A DNA stretch of 64,000 bases from Pelecanus crispus (lineage: Eukaryota; Chordata; Aves; Pelecaniformes; Pelecanidae). Every line of letters begins with the position of its first letter. Within the stretch, counting starts at the first letter, position 1. Shown piece by piece: positions 60,719 to 64,000 of the stretch. The stretch is from NCBI RefSeq assembly GCF_030463565.1, contig NC_134643.1:6804657-6868656 (forward strand), read 5' to 3'. The translations under genes and the position numbers were made by a program. The notes under the pieces are model-generated. The model saw only the letters and a list, made by a program, of their open reading frames with translations. It was not told the DNA's origin and did not search any database.

Positions 60719-63220
60719 TAGGTTTCCTTGCATTTTTTTGTAGTGGATGTCTTACTAGGTTCTCTCCGCTCTGTTTTTTAAACAGTCTTGTACAAAAGTT
60801 GTGAACCAAATATGATACTATCATGTGGGTTTTTTTTTTTTTTTCCACAACCACAAGTTGCCCTACTTACCAAATCCAAATCACTGTGGATCTATGTAAT
60901 ATGCCTTTCTCAAGGGCATCTGTTAATTCCATATGATAAGCTGGGAGTTTCAGCCAGGAATATTGAGCGTTGAAAGAAGACCTGGTTAAACTGAATAGGA
61001 CTTAAATTTAATCAAATTTTAAGCAATTATCCTAAATTATAGCTTTGACAGACCTTGTGTGAGCAGTTGCTTCAATGTTGAGGTGTTTAGGTGAAAGTTT
61101 TATCATTGAAGGGAATGGTATTCCCCTATACACTAAATATATACAGCTGCAAGTTAGATGATGCAGCAGGAACGCATATGTAGGCTTCAGTAGATTATGG
61201 CCCTTTCATTAAGCACTTGACTTTATATACAGTGAAACCGGTGGTAAAACTCAACTGATATGAGTGGTTTAGAATCGGCTCAGAGATTCAGATTCCAGAA
61301 AGACTGTTTTTTATGAATAAATTAAGGACTGAGTCCAAGGCTTATTGAGTTGATGGGCAGACTCCCTTTGATTTCAAAGTACTCTGTATCTGTGATCCAA
61401 ACGCACTGCGAACAAATAAAGACAAAGAATTTATGTTGATTGGACATATTCAGTGTGACAAGAGCTTAAGTCTGATTCTTTTCTTTGCTTATGAAACACA
61501 ACTGTGTGCTTCTCCCCGGGGTTGCTGGTAGACAAGTATTTTGGTAGCTGCATGCTAGGATTCCCAATTAGTGCAAGTGCTGGCTCCTAGCACTAAGACT
61601 CACAACGCTCTATGAAACGGAGAGAAAGTTATGGTTGATAACAATATGTTTTGGGGTTATCCTGATTTGCCTTCAGGGTTTTAAGGTATTAATTTATCAT
61701 CTTTTCTTTTTCCTTTTAAAAAAAAAGGTCTTGATCTGTTGTGGCAGTAAGTTTAATGGCATCAAAAGACTTGCAGTTAAATTGTGGTCTTTAGTGAGAC
61801 GAGGTTCTCTTCTGCTTGCTAACCATCCTCCATTCTCGCCCCTTTGTGCTGGTTGGGGAATACTTTGTGGCATCAAGCTCTGGGTCTGCTTGCCCCTCAC
61901 ACCTGATTGCCTGTGAGATTTTGGGATACCATGTGTAGGTTCTTTGTTCTGATGTGCAAATATGTGTCCTCTTCTTTCTGTGTGTAAAACTGTTTTCTTG
62001 AGAAAGCAAGTTAATTTTCTTAGTCAAGGAGCTCAATGCACTCTAAGGGATGGATATGTTGGAAGTAGCACCAAAGCAGCATCAAGATCACTTATGCCTC
62101 AGGCTGATTCTGGTTTACTACTGAGGCGGACAAGTAGTTACACTGACTATAGAAGCACAAATAGTTTTTACTTAGGATACGCTTAGTTTATGTGATGCAG
62201 AACTCCTCTGATACAGATTTCTTTTTTTAGTATCGGATACATAAATTTCATTTTACCCTAAAATAATTTACTCTGGGTGGATCTTCTGACCAAATCAAAT
62301 GCTTGATTTCTCTTCCTGAAATTCCTGGTCATGTTAGCTTGGAAGCAGTCTTCAGTCTCGCTTCTAACCTGAACCTGGTTAGTTTATCTCAAAGTGACTT
62401 CCCCTCTTGCAACACTGATACCTTTTCACTTGCTATCTTTTTGGTTTGATCTTGATTTACTTTTGCAACTGCAAAAAGTAAATTGGAACAAGGTCTACTG
62501 ATATACCTCTATATTTTTAGTTAATGTATTTTAAATTTTTTATAGGCATCAGATTTTCAAAGTAATGCCAATTAATCTTTGTTCTGGTTTATGTAGGTTC
62601 CCTATGCAAAGAGTAGAATAATGGGAAAAGTAAAAGCAGAATGTACATACGGGTTAGTATAAACCACAGTCCTTTTCATATTGAGCATTAGCTTGTTGAA
62701 ATGCCTCCACTCTTGGCAGAAGACAAGCTTCGTAACCTAAGAGGATGTGATTTGAGTGGAGTTTTCATGCCCCATGTGCTCATTGTGTTCTTGCCACTGA
62801 TGCAAACATTATCTATAATTACATTTTCAAGAGACTGAAAATTGCAGTCTTTGTGGAACAAAAATGCAGCTGAAGAATGGAATGTATCCTCTCCACCCTC
62901 ATTATAAGGCTTATAAAAATCAAACTATAAGGCCCGGTACTGTAGCTTTCAGAGACAGGAAACCAACACCGTTAGCCTGTGTTAGAGCGTTTTTCACTGA
63001 AAATTATGACCTTTTGAAGATCAAGCTAGCGCTGTTATTTCCAGTAGTTTGCCATTGAAATTAGTTGAACTAAAATTTTAACTGACATCAATATAAATAA
63101 AGGCAGAGTAATTACTCAGTTTGCTTATTTATAATATTAACTTTATGGATTTGAGATTTTATTCACGATTCATGGTTACATCAAATATTTATCAGACAGG
63201 TCATAACATGGGTGTGGAAA
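60719..63220 (+). other. CELF2: CELF2 intron, no exon seen
   Basis: Non-coding. The stretch at about 61325-61400 (GAGTTGATGGGCAGACTCCC then TTTGATTTCAAAGTACTCTG) resembles an old palindromic amniote repeat but is too decayed for a firm call. A small inverted repeat (ATTTACTTTTGCA / TGCAAAAAGTAAAT) lies at 62455-62483. Confidence 0.5.
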
Positions 63221-63635
63221 CTTATAGAATCATAGAATTGTTTAGGTTGGAAAAGACCTTTAAGATCATCCGGTCCAACCATTACCAAGTCCACACTAAT
63301 CCAATCAAGGGTAGACTAGACTAAACCATGTCCCAAAGTGCCACATCTACCTGTTTTTTGAATGCTTCCAGGGACAGTGACTCCGCCACCTCTCTGGGCA
63401 GCCTGTTCCAATGCTTGACCACCCTTTCCGTGAAGAAATTCTTCCTAATATCCAACCTAAACATCCCCTGGTGCAGCTTGAGCCCATTCCCTCTTGTCCT
63501 ATCGCTAACTACTTGGCAGAAGAGCCCAACACCCACCTCACTACAACCTCCTTTCAGGTAGTTGTAGAGAGCGATAAGGTCTCCCCTCAGCCTCCTCTTC
63601 TCCAGACTGAACAACCCCAGTTCCCTCAGCCGCTA
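63221..63635 (-). mobile_element. CR1 LINE, 5'-truncated, with end of ORF2
   Basis: Reverse-orientation CR1 of about 415 bp. On the minus strand it reads through the C-terminal tail of the CR1 ORF2 polyprotein (endonuclease/reverse transcriptase), then TAG at 63321-63323, then a ~100-base 3' UTR ending in the bird CR1 tail (complement of ATAGAATCATAGAATTGTTT at its left end). The reverse-transcriptase catalytic region is absent, so it is not autonomous. The uninterrupted frame suggests modest age. Confidence 0.96.
63321..63632 (-). pseudogene. CR1 ORF2 C-terminal fragment
   Basis: About 103 sense codons of the ORF2 C-terminal region of a CR1 element with no internal stop, ending at TAG. Recognisable family words include [36 protein letters not shown] and HWNRLPREV. 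The upstream endonuclease and reverse-transcriptase domains are missing because of 5' truncation, so this is a dead remnant with no start codon of its own. Confidence 0.93.
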
Positions 63636-64000
63636 ATTGAAAGAGTAAGCCAAACTTCCTACCATATCATGATGTGGAACAGCCATGTTTTTCAGGAGGA
63701 AAGCAGTAGTACTGGAAGTGCTGGTTTATGTTCTCCTGGACACCAAGGACTTTGAGTGTTGCAGCTAAAACTCCACACATCTAACTAAAGCACCTCTTCC
63801 CCACATCAAAGTGTTACCGTCTTCCATTCTGGTAGCTGAAGAGCCAGAAGTAGAAAGGAGATAGGTAACCTGGACTTCCCAATTGTGTAAAACAAGCTCT
63901 GGAAACTTAGATAAAAACTTCTAGGTGGAGACAGGTAATCCTGAACTTCTATAATATGCTTTCTGGAGTAGAAATTCATAGAATCAAAGTATATCAATCA
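63636..64000 (+). other. CELF2: CELF2 intron, right edge of window
   Basis: Non-coding. The last bases include TCATAGAATCAAAG (about 63977-63990), which could be the tail of another reverse-orientation CR1 cut by the window edge; too short to call. Confidence 0.5.

Noticed and set aside
63976-64000. Possible further CR1 tail at the right edge
   Set aside because: Only about 14 matching bases before the window ends.

Overview
This is vertebrate, almost certainly avian, DNA. The evidence is a set of chicken-repeat-1 (CR1) LINE 3' ends with the bird-type tail (TTCCAACCTAAACGATTCTATG and its complement) at about 17.5, 42.7, 60.7 and 63.3 kb, a few decayed MIR-like SINEs shared by amniotes, very large gene-free stretches, and one sharply bounded CpG island. 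No bacterial-style gene organisation is present, and nearly all open frames in the window are chance or repeat-driven.

The only protein-coding sequence I can support is the 5' part of CELF2 (CUGBP2, an RNA-binding splicing and translation regulator), running on the + strand. Two alternative first coding exons are visible. Exon A (35485-35591) encodes MFERTSELAFVENI... followed by MRCPKSAVTMRNEELLL. Exon B (49233-49306) encodes MTSSFKLDFLPEMM... and lies inside a CpG island (about 48.2-49.8 kb). Both end at good GT donors in the same phase (two bases of a codon left over), so either can be joined to the same downstream exon. That shared exon, and all RNA-recognition-motif (RRM) exons, lie beyond 64 kb.

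Layout: 1-35 kb is upstream or first-intron sequence with scattered ancient repeats, two short tandem duplications, and an unusual pair of interleaved inverted repeats at 24064-24176. 35.3-35.6 kb is the first promoter/exon. 35.6-48.2 kb is intron or intergenic sequence with several blocks that look like conserved regulatory DNA, plus long homopolymers. 48.2-49.8 kb is the CpG-island promoter with a GC-rich minisatellite, candidate upstream ORFs and exon B. 49.8-64 kb is the following intron, holding a 41-bp minisatellite (55510-55988) and a CR1 element in reverse orientation near the right edge.

The best candidates for something undescribed are the X-Y-X'-Y' double inverted repeat at 24.1 kb, which could form either of two competing hairpins (or reflects a template-switch event), and the leader of CELF2 exon B. 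That leader contains a start-stop AUG-UGA element and an 82-codon upstream ORF whose stop overlaps the CELF2 start as ATGA. Conservation calls made here rest on reading sequence texture, not on alignment, and carry low confidence.
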